A stretch of 64,000 nucleotides of DNA from Anadara kagoshimensis (GCA_021292105.1 CM037874.1:7552678-7616677), one strand, 5' to 3'; numbered from the stretch's first letter, positions 1 through 11,787 are shown. Notes: generated by a model from the sequence alone, not told the origin. A program made the numbers and translations.

Positions 1-555
1 TGACGTGAAAATCACAAGATTTACCCTTTTTGGCGACACAGTAATGAAATTGGCAACAAAATTTTACAACTGGCGATTTCCTTGACGACAGACTTTTACA
101 ACCCAGCGCTAACCCTGCTAGGGTCTTTTCACCAGATATATGCCATAAATTATTTATGGATGGTGGGGAATCATACGTAACTGGTATCCCAGTTACAATC
201 TCTAGTTTTAGTTATTCTTCTGTTTTCCCTTACCGGGTCTTCTGATACACCGTTGTTAGGATGCCTATTGCATATAGCTTCATCATTATTCTTTCGGACG
301 CAAACATTAAAGAAACTGTCATAGTTATGACCAACAACAAATAACGCAATGACCAAAACAGACTTCATGTTGTGTTTTCCGAACAAATAAACACACCTAA
401 ACCAAAGTCACTTAATAAAACATCGAACCCCAAAGGACCAACCAAATTACTGAAATCATCTATTAACATTCCAAAGTCAAAAATAGCCAGGGTCACAAGT
501 TGACCGAATACTCTGTTTTTGGTCATTGCGTTATTTGTTGTTGGTCATAACATAA
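1..555. other. Intergenic, no gene; ~38 bp inverted repeat
   Basis: I see no supportable gene here; short open frames on minus have no recognisable domain. The one structured item is an inverted repeat: the arm at 325-362 (TTATGACCAACAACAAATAA onward) is matched in reverse complement at 512-550 with a single extra T, across a spacer of about 150 bp. The right arm abuts the dispersed repeat that begins near 556. Confidence 0.5.
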
Positions 556-1293
556 TAAATATTATTTTATTTTAGTTTTCATACATAAAGGTATTATGTT
601 TTTCAAACAGTTATCTTGTTTTTTTATTTAAATTCCAAAACACCTGAATACCAGGTGACGGGTTTGAAATTGTATTATTATACTTGGTCAGAATGTCATG
701 ACACAAAGTAAATAGGGGCAACCCGCTTTACATTATATTCAATACTTAATAAAAAAAAGTACAAAAAAGATTTAACTTTCATCTTATCAGGGGTTCGAAC
801 CTCATTTACATACAGATGCGTACTAGAAAAAAAGATTTAACTTTCATCTTATCAGGGGTTTGAACCTCATTTACATACAGGTGCGTATCAGAAATAAAGA
901 TTTAACTTTCATCTAATCAGGGGTTCGAACCTCATTTACATACAGGAGTGTGTCAGACATTAATTTGGGTATCAGGACACCTTGATCTCAACTCATTTTA
1001 AAAGAGGTTTTCTGTTTCCCAATTAGTAACATAGGGTCATTATGACATCTGCTTAATGATATTTCGTTAACTTTATTCAATACCTACCCTTTAAAGAGTT
1101 AATGAAATACCATCATGCAGATGCTTTCAGAAATACCCTTACATTATCTTAGATCGGTCACCTACCACATGCTTTCCCCACACACCCTTTGATTTACACA
1201 CAGATGCACGCACGCCAGGTGATACCTCTCTTTGTGTTTCAAACCCATTTCATTTGCATACAGGTGCGCATTTAATTTACATACAGGTGCATC
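556..1293. repeat. Dispersed repeat family A, copy 1, with 63-bp tandem triplet
   Basis: This segment aligns base for base over most of its length with 21641-23548, which carries two extra insertions. It contains three tandem units of about 63-66 bp at roughly 767-955. Each unit includes a run like AAGATTTAACTTTCATCT and then GGGGTTCGAACCTC, which resembles a tRNA B box, and ends in TTTACATACAGGTGCG-type sequence. The same TACATACAGGTGCG phrase recurs at 1220-1290. No coding sequence. In both copies the repeat lies to the left of a copy of the unknown two-exon gene, so it may be part of the same larger unit (inference). Confidence 0.75.
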
Positions 1294-1944
1294 CACATTG
1301 GATAAATACCGCGGTCATAATAGCCCTATACTACTGTTGTCATTAATGAAAATTGTAAAAAGAACTTCAAAATAATAAATAAAAAATTAAGTTTAAGTTT
1401 ACTTTTGCGTTTGTTATTTATCGACTCTAGAAAATATGGTTGGATTCGAACCTATGTATTTCCCGATGTGTGTCAGTTAATTGCATACGTACCTAGTATT
1501 TTTAAGCACTAATAAGATTCGTGAATAAATAAAAAGTATCACAGTAGTTAAACTACACAATCAGATATCATTCTGCCACTATGTTCGGCTTCTATGGTCC
1601 GTTTATTTCTGGGGTTCGACATGAATTCAAGTACCAGTATTTCAGCTTATGTGATAACCAATACGCATCATTCCAATGATGTTACTTATATCAAAAGGCA
1701 GATATCTCCATTTTGTATTAAATAAGGATTGACTATTTCAACCATTGCCATAAATATGGCTATTTAATACAAAAAATATAAACAACGATACGACTATGTA
1801 CATACTATTTTATTTTATGACTACAACACATTTTCAATAAATTTTCATCTTGATATATCCATGATCAATTCTAGAAAATTGTGGAATAAATCCACAAGGT
1901 CTAATAAATCTTGAAAATGATGTAAATACAATTCAGTTTGAATT
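1294..1944. other. AT-rich spacer, nothing recognised
   Basis: No open frame, repeat or RNA gene that I can support. A phrase GGTTGGATTCGAACCTATG at about 1438 is B-box-like but has no matching A box or cloverleaf. Confidence 0.4.
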
Positions 1945-2562
1945 TTACCACAAAAATGTGTCGTCAACAAAGAAGTAAACATCTGCTTCAACAATTTTAG
2001 ACAGTAATTCACCATGGGAATAATATATTCTGTCTTTAAAGTATTTTCTATCGTTCAAATATGTATCCGTGTTGAATAAGTCCCACATGTCATTCGTCTC
2101 ATGGGGGTTTCTATTCCAACTCACACATTTCACTATTTCTTCATTCTGATTCAATTATGAGGTTGTCCTCTGTAACAGCATATAGCATAACAGTGTTCCT
2201 TCAGACATTTGACTTTTTCTTAAAATAATTAAAAACAAAAATTATATCAGTTTTAGTACGTACATCTGTTTACTTACTATCTCGCCTTTAAAAGAGAATG
2301 AAAATAAGGTTATGCCCCACTGAACGCGTGAATGTAGCTCGTTCTTTTGACAAGTGTAACATATTTACTTTTACAAGACTTGCACACTGATATGGAATTT
2401 TAAGGGGAATAATCGAATGGCGCGTAATATAAATTCATTTACAAGGTTTACGAAATAATTCTAGGTTTTGCGTTTACTACATCCAAATATATTCTCACAC
2501 AAGTTAAATTCTTGCAAGCATATTTCTATTTAATGTTTATATGTAAACTAATCAGACGTATA

Positions 2563-5205
2563 GGTCGCGCACGATAACTTGGCACATCCGGGGTTTTTCA
2601 GTTTGTAAATAAACATTGCAGCTCGTTCGATAAATGTTATGTTTTGGCCCATAGTGTATAACGGGGACAAGTGTTGAGAGTTCTATCCTGCTATAATACA
2701 TTTTTTTAATAAAAAAGTTTGATTAAGCCCATTAATAATAGTAATTTTAATAACAATAATGTCATTAATAATAATATATTGTCGTGTGCTATTTTGACTC
2801 TATATTTATTTAATAAAAAGTCAAAATGGAAAATAATAATAATAATTTCTTATTATTTGCTGTATCAAATAATAAATTCTTCACCATGAAATGTATGCTG
2901 AATATATTTAAAACAAGTTACTGAATGGCTTTGCGAAAAATTTTAATTTAAAACTATTTATTTATTAATCTTATGTACTTAGTCTTATTCTGTTTTTGTT
3001 TTTATTTTGTGTCTGGAATTTATAATTGTGCAGCTCCATGCAAGTTGGTAATAGTAAAAATTTCGTCAGCTGTATCAGTCGTATCTTCTTCTGAAATGGT
3101 TGATTCTTCGTCGGCCGTCATTGTAGATGTTTCTTCTTCCTCATCCTCTTCTTCTTCTGTTGCTGTGTCTGTGTCTTCGTCGCTGGAATCGGTTTAAATT
3201 TTAAATTTTGTGAAGCAACATATGATTTTAGATCAGCCCAAATTAATTCTATAGGATTTAAGTCTGCATGATAAGGTGGTAATCTTAAAATTTTATGTCC
3301 ATGTTCTCTTAATATATAATCAATTCTGTAGGAAGGTGGAATAATTTGTTGTTTGCATATTGTAAGTAACTGTGCGCGAACCATGTCTTCTGTAAATTTA
3401 ATGTTGTGTTTTGTGAGCCATTCCTGAATGTCTTTTTTCTTCCACGATGTTGTTGGTTTTTTGTCTTCTTGGACGTTATGATAAGATGCATTATCGACTA
3501 CCAAGACGGAATTTGGTTCAAGGTTTGGAATTAATTTTTTGCGAAGCCATTTAGTGAAATTCTCAGCATTCATTTCATGGTGATAATCACCTGTTGATGA
3601 CTTGGCTTTATATATAAGGCTTGCATTAGGAACAAAACCCTTTTCTGAACCAGCATCAACAACAATAAGACGGTCACCTGCTCCGATTGGAACACTTAAA
3701 CCGTTCCCATCCACGTCATTGCACTTGCTCTCTCCAAGGGACAGCTGATGGGATTTTTGAGACATTTTTGTTTTGCCTCATCAAAGCAATGTTTTACAAC
3801 ATTGATGGCAATTTGTTTTGCCTGTGAATTTAATCTTTTTATTTTCAGACATCTTCTCGGTTATGAAAATCACACGTGTTGCCTCGTTTTCGCCTTATAC
3901 CTATTATACTATATTCTCACATTTTTACGAGGGCGTGACCATTCAACTCGTTCGCATGTTCTAATTAATGGTCCAATTAACTTAATAATTAACATCTCGT
4001 CCCTTTTAACTCTCAGATCCACCCAACGCCATGATATGTTGGAATTCATATCCTATTGTATTATATTATTAATTAGAACAAACACCTGCTGTAATCTCTT
4101 GCATCACAAATTGGAAACTGGTACATTTGATTCACTTTAATTTTGAATCTATTAATAAAAATTATAAATGAATGCATTAATATGAGTTGTGTTGTTGGAC
4201 ATAAAATATTTCACTTGTAAGGAGGAATTGTATTTTTATATTTCGCACAGCGTCATGTGGAGCATTTTGAATTTTAACAGAGAAAAATATTAAATTTAAA
4301 ATTATGCACATGACAACAATATTAACTGTCTATTCCCAGATATGAATAAATAAAATAAATAAATTAAAAAAACAATAAATAAATGAATAAACACAGTAAA
4401 ATTTATTGATGTTGGCATCCTTTTCCAAATTAATATAGGTTTACAGTTTGATTTTTTCGTATGACGCGGCGGTGAGGTACGGATTAATAATAGTGATTAG
4501 TCCCAAATAGTGCTAATATTTTGATTTCTGTATGAAACGAGACGTTAAAATTTTGCCCTGTGCTAATTCTAAATGTAATGTAGTTCTGGTAGAAATAATT
4601 TCCACAAGAATTTTAAAATTTAGGTTGTTCATACATTTACAAGATAGAAATTTATTAATTATTAGCCTGATAGCACATTTAAATAATTAGTATAGATTCA
4701 TTTATTTTTTTTACTTTTTAATTAAAAAGTTTTTATAATAAAAATTAAAAACAAAATTAGATAAAATTAAAAAATATATATGTATGGACCCGGTATTGTT
4801 CGAACTCACTTGTGACAAAATTATATAGCTGTCCACTAACTGTAAGATATGTTACATACCACTGAGCCAAGGACGACAGTAACCTATCCTATCAAATTAA
4901 AGGTGTTAAGGACAAATACCTTGTTATATCTTCAGACAATTCGTTCCACAGTTATGTGGAACTTCACAAAAATTATGCAGAAATGAAATAATTTCATGTG
5001 AATATTTAAAAAGTTTCAAATAAAGAATATAAATGAAAATGTCCAAGATAAGTGGAATATGATATATTATATTTCAACAAAAATATGTATGAAGTGCAGC
5101 ATGGACATTGGCGAGTTGTTCAATGTGCGTGTTTCATGAGTCCGAGTTACAATGTTTATTTACGAAATGAATAAGTCCGGATGTGCCAAGTTATCGTGCG
5201 CGACC
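2563..5205. mobile_element. Tc1/mariner-IS630-type DNA transposon, 2643 bp
   Basis: Both ends carry inverted repeats beginning GGTCGCGCACGATAACTTGG; the first 29 bp are identical and similarity continues to about 63 bp. The flanks show a TA target duplication (2561-2562 and 5206-5207), as expected for Tc1/mariner relatives. Joining the flanks restores the intron start seen intact in copy 3 of the unknown gene (CCTGAATCCA), so the insertion is supported by an empty site. It carries a DDE transposase on minus and a tRNA-like remnant near 4785-4875 (minus: TGGCTCAGTGGTATGTAAC then GAGTTCGAACA). Confidence 0.85.
3118..3765 (-). pseudogene. DDE transposase (IS630/Tc1-mariner type), N-terminally damaged
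   Basis: This frame encodes 215 residues. The catalytic signature is visible: an Asp in LIVVDAGSEKGF (about residues 33-44), the second Asp in VLVVDNASYHN (about 88-98), and the third acidic residue in LPPYHADLNPIELIWADLK (about 157-175). This is the DDE_3 layout used for cut-and-paste transposition. The upstream helix-turn-helix half is missing: a remnant at about 3760-3825 reads AKQIAINVVKHCFDEAKQK in a different frame. The basic, glutamine-rich tail comes from a (TCT)n microsatellite at about 3126-3180. The enzyme would be nuclear; this copy is probably inactive. It lies inside the 2563-5205 element. Confidence 0.8.
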
Positions 5206-5307
5206 TATACCTGAATCCATACCTCTGTTTTATAAATGTAGATTTCCAAATAGTTCACACAGATGATCAATTTCTATTTCAAAAAATTCTTCGTCTAAAT
5301 CGTCCAT

Positions 5308-5578
5308 AACAAACCGTCTTGCAGCTAAGAACTTCGGGTCTTAGAATAAAAAGGCACGCTTTACAAAATATAATATAAATCTTTACTAATGAAATAAGGT
5401 TTCCAATCATTGGATACAGCAGGTGATGGAAGTTTCCACAACGTGACATATGTCCTATAGAAGCAGGTGACAGGTCTGGACGTGCAGCAGGCGCGGACGT
5501 GCAGGGTATGTTTGGACGTGCAGTGTGGACGTGCAATTTCCGCTTCTGCCCCCCCCCTATAAAGTTACGTCTACACTA
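5308..5578 (-). promoter_or_regulatory. 5' block of unknown unit, copy 1, with GGACGTGCA repeats
   Basis: Upstream of exon 1 on minus. GGACGTGCA-like motifs recur four times between about 5475 and 5540 (plus-strand reading: GGACGTGCAG, GGACGTGCAGGG, GGACGTGCAGTG, GGACGTGCAATT). The block is collinear with those at 11690-11787 and 28206-28516 and ends at a shared edge, ACGTCTACACTACT. A role as promoter or as transposase/regulator binding array is inference. Confidence 0.5.
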
Positions 5579-5659
5579 CTAAAAACGTATAAGTTTTAAA
5601 AATCGAGTTGAATTTCATGCTGATTAATGTTCAGTGATTACAGAGAAATTTTTTCTTGT

Positions 5660-6462
5660 AAGTATGCATGTCATCCAGGATTTGGATAACATTACTCTCT
5701 TAGAAAGTGATGTCAGAGATATTCTTCTCTCATTGAATACTTCTAAAGCAGTTGGACCTGATGATATTCATCCTAGATCGCATTGTTACCGGTGCCACAC
5801 AACTAACTAGTACTTCACTTCTGTTAAAAGAATCTGGCTGGGAAACACTAAGTGACAGACGTAAAAAACACAAATTTGTTTTATTTTATAAGATGTATCA
5901 CAATATGACCCCTGACTATCTTTCTAATTTAGTGCCCCCTCACAATTTTGAAACCCATTCGTACAATACACGACAACAGAATAATCTCGTACACATCTCT
6001 TCTAAAACCAAACATTATTTCGACTAATTTTTACCCTCTGTTGTTAGAGATTGGAATGAAATTCCAGAGGAAATAAGAAACTCTTCTTATATAGGTTCAA
6101 ATCATATCTAAATAGAAATAAGTTAAATATTCCAAAGTTTTTTGCCAAAGGCAGTCGATTGGGACAAATTCTTCACGCACGCCTAAGAATGAATTGTAGT
6201 TCGCTAAATAGTCATCTGTCCCAGAAAATGATAATTGATTCTCCCAACTGTCTCTGTGGTAAAACTGAAACCACCAAACACTATATATTTGATTGCCCAA
6301 TTTTTAATCGACAAAGAACTGAACTATATAATTCCTTAAACCACCAAAATTTTAATTTAAATACTCTTTTGTACGGTAATCCAAACTTATCTGATGTTGA
6401 AAACACAGAAATCTTTTTAAAATTTCAAAAATTTATCATTGACACTAGAAGATTTAAATAAA
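5660..6462 (+). pseudogene. LINE reverse-transcriptase remnant, internally deleted
   Basis: A first piece (about 5667-5775) reads LLSLNTSKAVGPDDIHPR, the start of a non-LTR reverse transcriptase domain. It jumps at about 5783 to RIVTGATQLTSTSLLLKESG, which is normally hundreds of residues further on. The C-terminal part continues past a stop at 6027 and one frame change to a zinc-knuckle-like CLCGKTETTKHYIFDCP near 6252-6297 and stops at 6461. The core of the reverse transcriptase, including the catalytic Asp pair, is gone. It resembles the C-terminus of CR1/Jockey-type LINEs; clade not certain. AT-rich 3' sequence follows to about 6660. Confidence 0.75.
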
Positions 6463-7590
6463 TTGATGTTATTTTCAGAATTTATTTTTACAAGCAATTA
6501 GTAACAATTTTAGTTAATATTTATCATCTTTACAACAATTTAAAGATTTTTTTCCAATCCATTTATGTTCTTTCATTACATAAGTGCATATCATTGCATT
6601 ATTATTTATATTGATTTATTATTTATATTGATTATTATCTATTGTCGGTCTTACTATTTGTAATTTATTATTCTTGGAGACGGATTAATATAATGGTTGT
6701 CCCTTTTTTGAAAATCCAGGTAAGAATTTGGATAAAAAAAGGAGACAATCATGAATTCAATCCTAATGGAGAACAATAGGACTTAAGTTTAGCTTGGGGT
6801 ATAGTTTATTTCAGAAAAGAAGGTAAAAGAATAACAAATATTAAATATTACATTTTATTTTTACTTTTATTTACAAAACATAATTAATTCATTGAATAAT
6901 GCAAATTTGCAAATACATCTATTTTCAAAACAAAATTCATTCATATAAATAAATAAATAAATAAATAAAATAAATAAATAAATAAATAAATAAAATTAAA
7001 ACATACACAAATAAAAATAAAATAAAATAAAATAAAATAAAAAAAAATAAAATAAATAAATAAAATAAAATAAATAATAAATAAATAAATAAATAGATAA
7101 TAGATGAAAATAAAATAAATAATAGATGAAAATGAAATAAAACATACACACATAAGATTATTTCAAAAAATAAAATAAAATAAATAAATAAATAAATAAA
7201 TTTTACTGACAAATGACATCACATACTGTAAAGGGGGGAATACAAAATATAAACCCACTTATATCGATAACGCGAAAATTTTACCCATGCAAAATGTCAA
7301 ATTTCAAAAATTGCGAAAATAATCCCCTTTACAGTTATGCAATAAATACACATATATAAATACATATCTATACGTACAATATAAGTAATATTAAACTAAA
7401 TTATCACTAAATATGTAACTGAAGGAATGTATTACTAAGAGCTATCAATAAAAATCACATGACAAATAAATAACGTAGATATATTATAAAAATATACAGA
7501 GCACTACATGTTAAGCACATGTGTCTTAAAAGCACTAACAAAAATCTACTGTTTTGAGCACTAGCATTAAGTTCACTAAACACAAAATGT
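6463..7590. repeat. LINE 3' tail, short hairpin and (AAAT)n low-complexity tract
   Basis: AT-rich sequence without a gene. At 6693-6752 a small inverted pair (ATGGTTGTCCCTTTTTT and AGGAGACAATCAT) may be the left end of the MULE element to the right. From about 6945 to 7200 there is a long imperfect (AAAT)n/(AAAAT)n tract; the open frames there encode only Phe/Leu/Ile/Tyr runs and are not genes. Confidence 0.6.
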
Positions 7591-9021
7591 CTATCGGTGC
7601 TTCAAAATATGAGAAACGGCATCTGTATAGTCCATCACATTAATCATGTCAAGCTCATATCTCTGTTTCAACTGTTGAAGCCTTGCCTCCAAATCCCGAT
7701 ACTTTTTTTCCTTCTTTCTTCTTTTACCACCTGCTGCAAGTTGAATAATCTTAATTTCATTGGCAGATTGAAATGTCTGTAAAAGTTTAATAATGGTGAA
7801 GATGTTCGGATGAGCGCGATGCATTTGGTTGTTGAGCTTATGGTGCCAGCCTTCTAGATGGTTTGTGGTTCTTGGTCCTTCTGTTTCATAATGATTCCAC
7901 ATTGGACAGTTGTTTTCAACCCATGTCTCTGTTACATAATCGCTAAACTCAACTACAGAACGGTCATCACTATCTACTTCCTCTAATGCCTGAAACCAAA
8001 CGTCCTCAACCTTTTCAACTGGAACCAATGGGAGTGCCATTGCACGTCTAACAAATTTGTTGATATCATCATTGTTGCTGTATTCATTTTGTAACCCACA
8101 TGACTGAATCTTCCTCCACAAGCACTGACCATAATGGAATAAGCATCCTTTAATTGTAACATTTGGAAACACTATAGTTGCTGCATTTTGGGAACCTCGT
8201 TCAAAATCCAAAAATATGTTATCCGGATTCAATTGTATATTCCTCTGGCTGGCACACCTCACTAAAAGTTGGAAAAATCGCACATAAGTCTCCTGGGTTT
8301 TGTTTGGTAGAAAAGCATACACTAATGGATACATTTCATCATTTACGAAAGCATGAACTGTATAAAGTTGTGCAAACAAATTGGGACTGCTGTAAAAAGT
8401 ACCATCACAATAGTAAGTTTCTGCTGCTGCCAAATGAGTCAAGTTGTCGTTCGTAGAGAAAAGTAGAATTCTGTCATTGTCGCCATCATCTGCTAGAAGA
8501 AATTCTTCATTTGCTGTGGTATACTTAAAATCTTCTGGCAAGTCAATTTCCCCCCTAGTCTGTGGTAGAACTGGCAGTGATTTGCTTCGCTGATAATATA
8601 GTCCACCACGGCAACCGTCGAATGATGGGATCTTCGATACTGTCTCTCTCATGTCGCCATTCCACGTATCACCTCTCAGTCTGGAAATTTCTTCTTCATA
8701 TATAGATGGAAGGGGTTCAACTTCGTCTCTACAACGCTTCTTAATATTACCAAGAAATACTGCAGCCTTTATGTCATGGTTGGATGGCTGGTGGTTGTGT
8801 TGATGTCTTCCAAATTTGATCGGAATCAAACTGGGTTCTTCGTCAGTTCCTCTGTTTTCTGTGTTAACAGTGCCTCTGCAATTTCTAACGACACATCGCC
8901 AATATACAATTCCATCGGACTTGGTATTCTTTCTGCAATATCTTTAACCATTTATACCAATGTTGTAACCTCTGCCCCTGGTAATTGGAATAATAGTGAC
9001 TTCTAACTGAACATTCGCCAT
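7591..9021 (-). pseudogene. FLYWCH-MULE transposase with one nonsense codon
   Basis: The frame runs from ATG at 9021 to a stop at 7591, 477 codons including the stop, broken only by a TAA about 26 codons in. N-terminal residues 15-75 form a FLYWCH-type zinc finger: YNIGING, stop, RYCRK, VYWRCVVRNCRG, then HQHNH. A MULE transposase domain follows: YCDGTFYSSPNLFAQLYTVH with its first catalytic Asp, LDFERGSQNA with the second, and GCLFHYGQCLWRKIQ. A C-terminal lysine-rich coiled stretch closes it. FLYWCH plus MULE is an established pairing in animal Mutator-like elements. The TAA falls where a Tyr is expected, so one substitution separates this copy from an intact frame. GGGACAATCAT-like motifs at 6693 and 9941 are possible element ends, without a clear target duplication. 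Confidence 0.8.
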
Positions 9022-9289
9022 GGATAATGTTTAAACATGTAATGATATATTTTTCAAAGTAATAATTTATATATCCTTTAATGGCTTGGAAGGGGTAAAA
9101 CTACAGAAAAAATAAGCTTGTGGAATGACAAGGGTAGGCTAATATTATTATTTGGAACTGTTCACAGAGGCAGTACACGCTGAAATCAGCTTGTAAAGAC
9201 AAAGATGAGTTAATTTGACACAGATAAGCCTAAGCTTGGTGTAATTTGAAGAAGTTATGGTAATTACCTAAAGAAAAACATACACACAC

Positions 9290-9340
9290 AAATAAATAGA
9301 TTTTAATAAATCATTAAATAATTAATAACAATATTTAAAA

Positions 9341-9395
<55 letters not shown>

Positions 9396-9463
9396 AATGA
9401 AAATAAAATTAAACACATACTTACCAAAATTGAGATAGTTAAAATTAATAAAAATATTTAAAA

Positions 9464-9498
<35 letters not shown>

Positions 9499-10260
9499 AA
9501 TGAAAATAAAATTAAACATATACTAACCACAATTTAGATAATTAAAATAAATATAATATCATTTTTGTTCTTATTTCATTTAAAATGAAATTTAAAGAAT
9601 TTAATGTTTGAAAAATTGAAATAAATATCATTTTTGTTTTTATTTCATTTAAAATGAAATTTAAAGAATTTAATGTTTGAAAAATTGAAATAAATATCAT
9701 TTTGATTTTATTTCATTTTAAATGAAATTTAAAGAATTTAATGTTTGAAAAATTAAAATAAATGCTATATCATTTTTATTCTTATTTAATTTGTTTCAAA
9801 TTAGTAATATCTTAATTCAGTCCACCAGGTAAAATTATTACAGGTAAAATTGGAACAGACTATAATTGTTTGTTTGAACAGCACATCAAACCCAGAAAGG
9901 GACAATAATGAATATCTGTTTTTTAGAAAAGGGACAATCATGAACAGACCATTTAACCATTGTTTCCGAATCCATATATATTTATAATTATGTATGTTAT
10001 TGTATAACAATTTAGTGAATAAAATATTGTTTACACTAAATCCATAAATGCAAATTTTACCGTTAAAATACGACAATAAATTTAGTGTACATTGAAGCTC
10101 GCGGCCATTTTTGTTTTCATTGACGATGAATGAACGATCTTACTTTTTTGCTTTTTTCAGATATCTACACTTCATGCGTATAATATTTTGCGAAAATTAA
10201 TTACAATAGCATTGTAATATTATGTCAAAATTATACAGAGAAATAATCATGGCCATACAG
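9290..10260. repeat. (AAAT)n tracts and ~80-bp tandem triplet; no gene
   Basis: Imperfect (AAAT)n runs occupy about 9340-9400 and 9463-9500. From about 9556 to 9780 three tandem units of about 80 bp each include TTTAAAGAATTTAATGTTTG after the palindrome ATTTCATTTAAAATGAAAT. Two GGGACAAT motifs (9899 and 9931) mark a possible transposon end. I find no coding sequence. Confidence 0.65.
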
Positions 10261-10264
10261 GCTC

Positions 10265-11240
10265 GGTCCCAATATCGTGCCCGCTCCATATCTTCCATGT
10301 CTATGGATGGATTTTGATCAAACTTGGAACAAATGTAAACGAACATGAGAAGATGTGTCTCTTACTAAAGTTATGTGCATAAATCAAAGGTCAAGGTCAG
10401 GAGTCAAACCTTACTTTTTCCGTCACTATATTGTGCCCGCTCCATATCTTCCATGTCTATGGATAGATTTTGATCAAACTTGGAACAAATGTAAACGAAC
10501 ATGAGAAGGTGTGTCTCTTACTAAAGTTATGTGCATAAATCAAAGTTCAAGGTCAGGAGTCAAATCTTACTTTTTCCGTCACTATATTGTGTGCGCTTCA
10601 TATCTTTTATGTCTATTGTGGATTTTGATCAAATTTAAAACAACTTAAAACAAATGTAAACCAACATGAGAAGATTTGTCGCATACACAATTTATGTGCA
10701 TAGATCAAAGTTCAAGGTCAGGAGTCAAATCTTACTTTTTCCGTCACTATATTGTGTGCGCTCCATATCTTTTATGTCTATTGTGGATTTTGATCAAACT
10801 TAGAACAAATGTAAAACAAAATGAGAAGATGTGTTGCATACTAAATGTATGTGCATAGATGAATGGTCAAGGTCAGGTGTCAAATCTTACTTTTTCCGTC
10901 ACTATATTGTGTGCGCTCCATATCTTTTATGTCTATTGTGAATTTTGATCAAATTTGCCGGACAAATGTAAACCATTATAAGACGATGCGTCGCATACCA
11001 AATTTATGTGCATAGATCAAAGGTCAAGGTCAGGTGTCAAATCTTACTTTTACCGTCACTATATTGGGTGCGCTCCATATCTTTTCTGTCTATTGTGGAT
11101 TTTGATCAAACTTGCCGGATAAATATAAACCATTCATGATAACACAATGTGTCGCATACCAAAATTGTGTGCATAGGTCAAAGGTCAAGGCCAGGAGGTC
11201 AAATCTTTATTTTTCCGCTATATTATCGTGTCGGTTGAAA
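10265..11240. repeat. Tandem array, ~155-165 bp period, six units
   Basis: The phrase CACTATATTGTGTGCGCTCC recurs at about 10431, 10587, 10752, 10907 and 11064 after a first unit near 10270, giving spacings of 156, 165, 155 and 157. Each unit has TTTTGATCAAACTTGGAAC and a block AAAGGTCAAGGTCAGGAGTC, a direct repeat of AGGTCA. Divergence grows toward the right. No coding sequence. Confidence 0.85.
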
Positions 11241-11467
11241 TCTTACTTTTATTCATAATTCTTTTTAAAATCTAAGGTCCCGCGAATCGATCAAAGTAGT
11301 TGTAACTCATTGTAAAATTCAAAATAATAAAAGTTATAGTTACGCAAAGTACGGCTAACTGAATAATGATCAAAGAACATGATCAACCAAACGTAGCTAA
11401 GCGTCGCTATGGACTTGTGATCACCGAGTTGACGTGTGCATTACGTCATCAAAGAGTTACCTTAAAT

Positions 11468-11545
11468 ACACATCCGGGGTTCGAACCCCGACTTTACATA
11501 TTCAGAGCTAGCACACTACTAACTGAGCTACCGTAGTTCATCTGT
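11468..11545 (-). repeat. tRNA-like fragment (SINE head)
   Basis: On minus it reads GGTAGCTCAGTTAGTAG (A box) and, about 30 bases on, GGGGTTCGAACCCCGG (B box with a perfect T stem). The anticodon arm does not pair, so this is a SINE head or tRNA pseudogene rather than a working tRNA gene. Confidence 0.5.
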
Positions 11546-11689
11546 TCAACGCGGAAGAAGTTATATATGAACATAAGTAACAAGTGCCCCCAGCAGTAAA
11601 GAAACTCGAAAGAAACCAAGGCAAGACAAAATTCATCAATCCTCTCTTAGACCTTTTCAAGTTACATGGGCTTGGCTGTCATATCGGAC

Positions 11690-11787
11690 AGTAGTGTAGA
11701 CGGAGCTTTTGAGGGGGTTAAGAGTAATATTGCACGTCCACGCTGCACGTCCAAACATATCCTGCACGTCCGCACCTGCTGCAGGTC
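11690..11787 (+). promoter_or_regulatory. 5' block of unknown unit, copy 2, with GGACGTGCA repeats
   Basis: This begins AGTAGTGTAGACGGAGCTTT, the reverse complement of the shared edge seen at 5570 and 28505. The reverse-complement motif TGCACGTCC recurs four to five times between 11730 and 11785. The block continues beyond the SINE at 12128 with CATCTGTTTCTATAGGACAT, matching copy 3. An extra ~110 bp (about 12220-12340) relative to the other copies is of unknown origin. Confidence 0.5.

Larger units (their letters stand above)
1945..5307 (-). pseudogene. Unknown two-exon gene, copy 1 (broken, split by a transposon)
   Basis: Exon 1 lies at 5211-5307 and exon 2 at about 1945-2218, both on minus. 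Exon 1 starts MDDLDEEFFEIEIDHL and hits a stop before its splice donor. Exon 2 follows an acceptor ending TTATTTTAAG and reads into a tract with WNRNPHETNDMWDLFNTD and the C-terminus VEADVYFFVDDTFLW. It aligns with the copy 2 exon at 17052 but lacks internal stretches, including about 130 bp. A 2.64 kb Tc1-like transposon sits four bases downstream of the exon 1 donor. The product is small and acidic at its N-terminus; I do not recognise the family. In copy 2, exon 2 also encodes a C-x3-C-x3-C-x2-C cluster. Loss of function in this copy is clear from the stop and deletions. Confidence 0.65.

Noticed and set aside
767-955. CRISPR-like regular repeats
   Set aside because: Three ~63 bp units without distinct spacers in a eukaryotic genome; an ordinary tandem repeat.
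3748-4140. 130-codon plus frame
   Set aside because: Antisense to the eroded transposase start in the Tc1-like element; no recognisable protein.
6937-7212. Open frames of 70-91 codons on minus
   Set aside because: They are translations of an (AAAT)n tract giving only Phe/Leu/Ile/Tyr runs; no gene.
9303-9530. 75-codon minus frame
   Set aside because: Same cause, an (AAAT)n microsatellite.
11468-11545. tRNA gene on minus
   Set aside because: T arm is perfect, but the anticodon arm does not form; treated as a SINE head.
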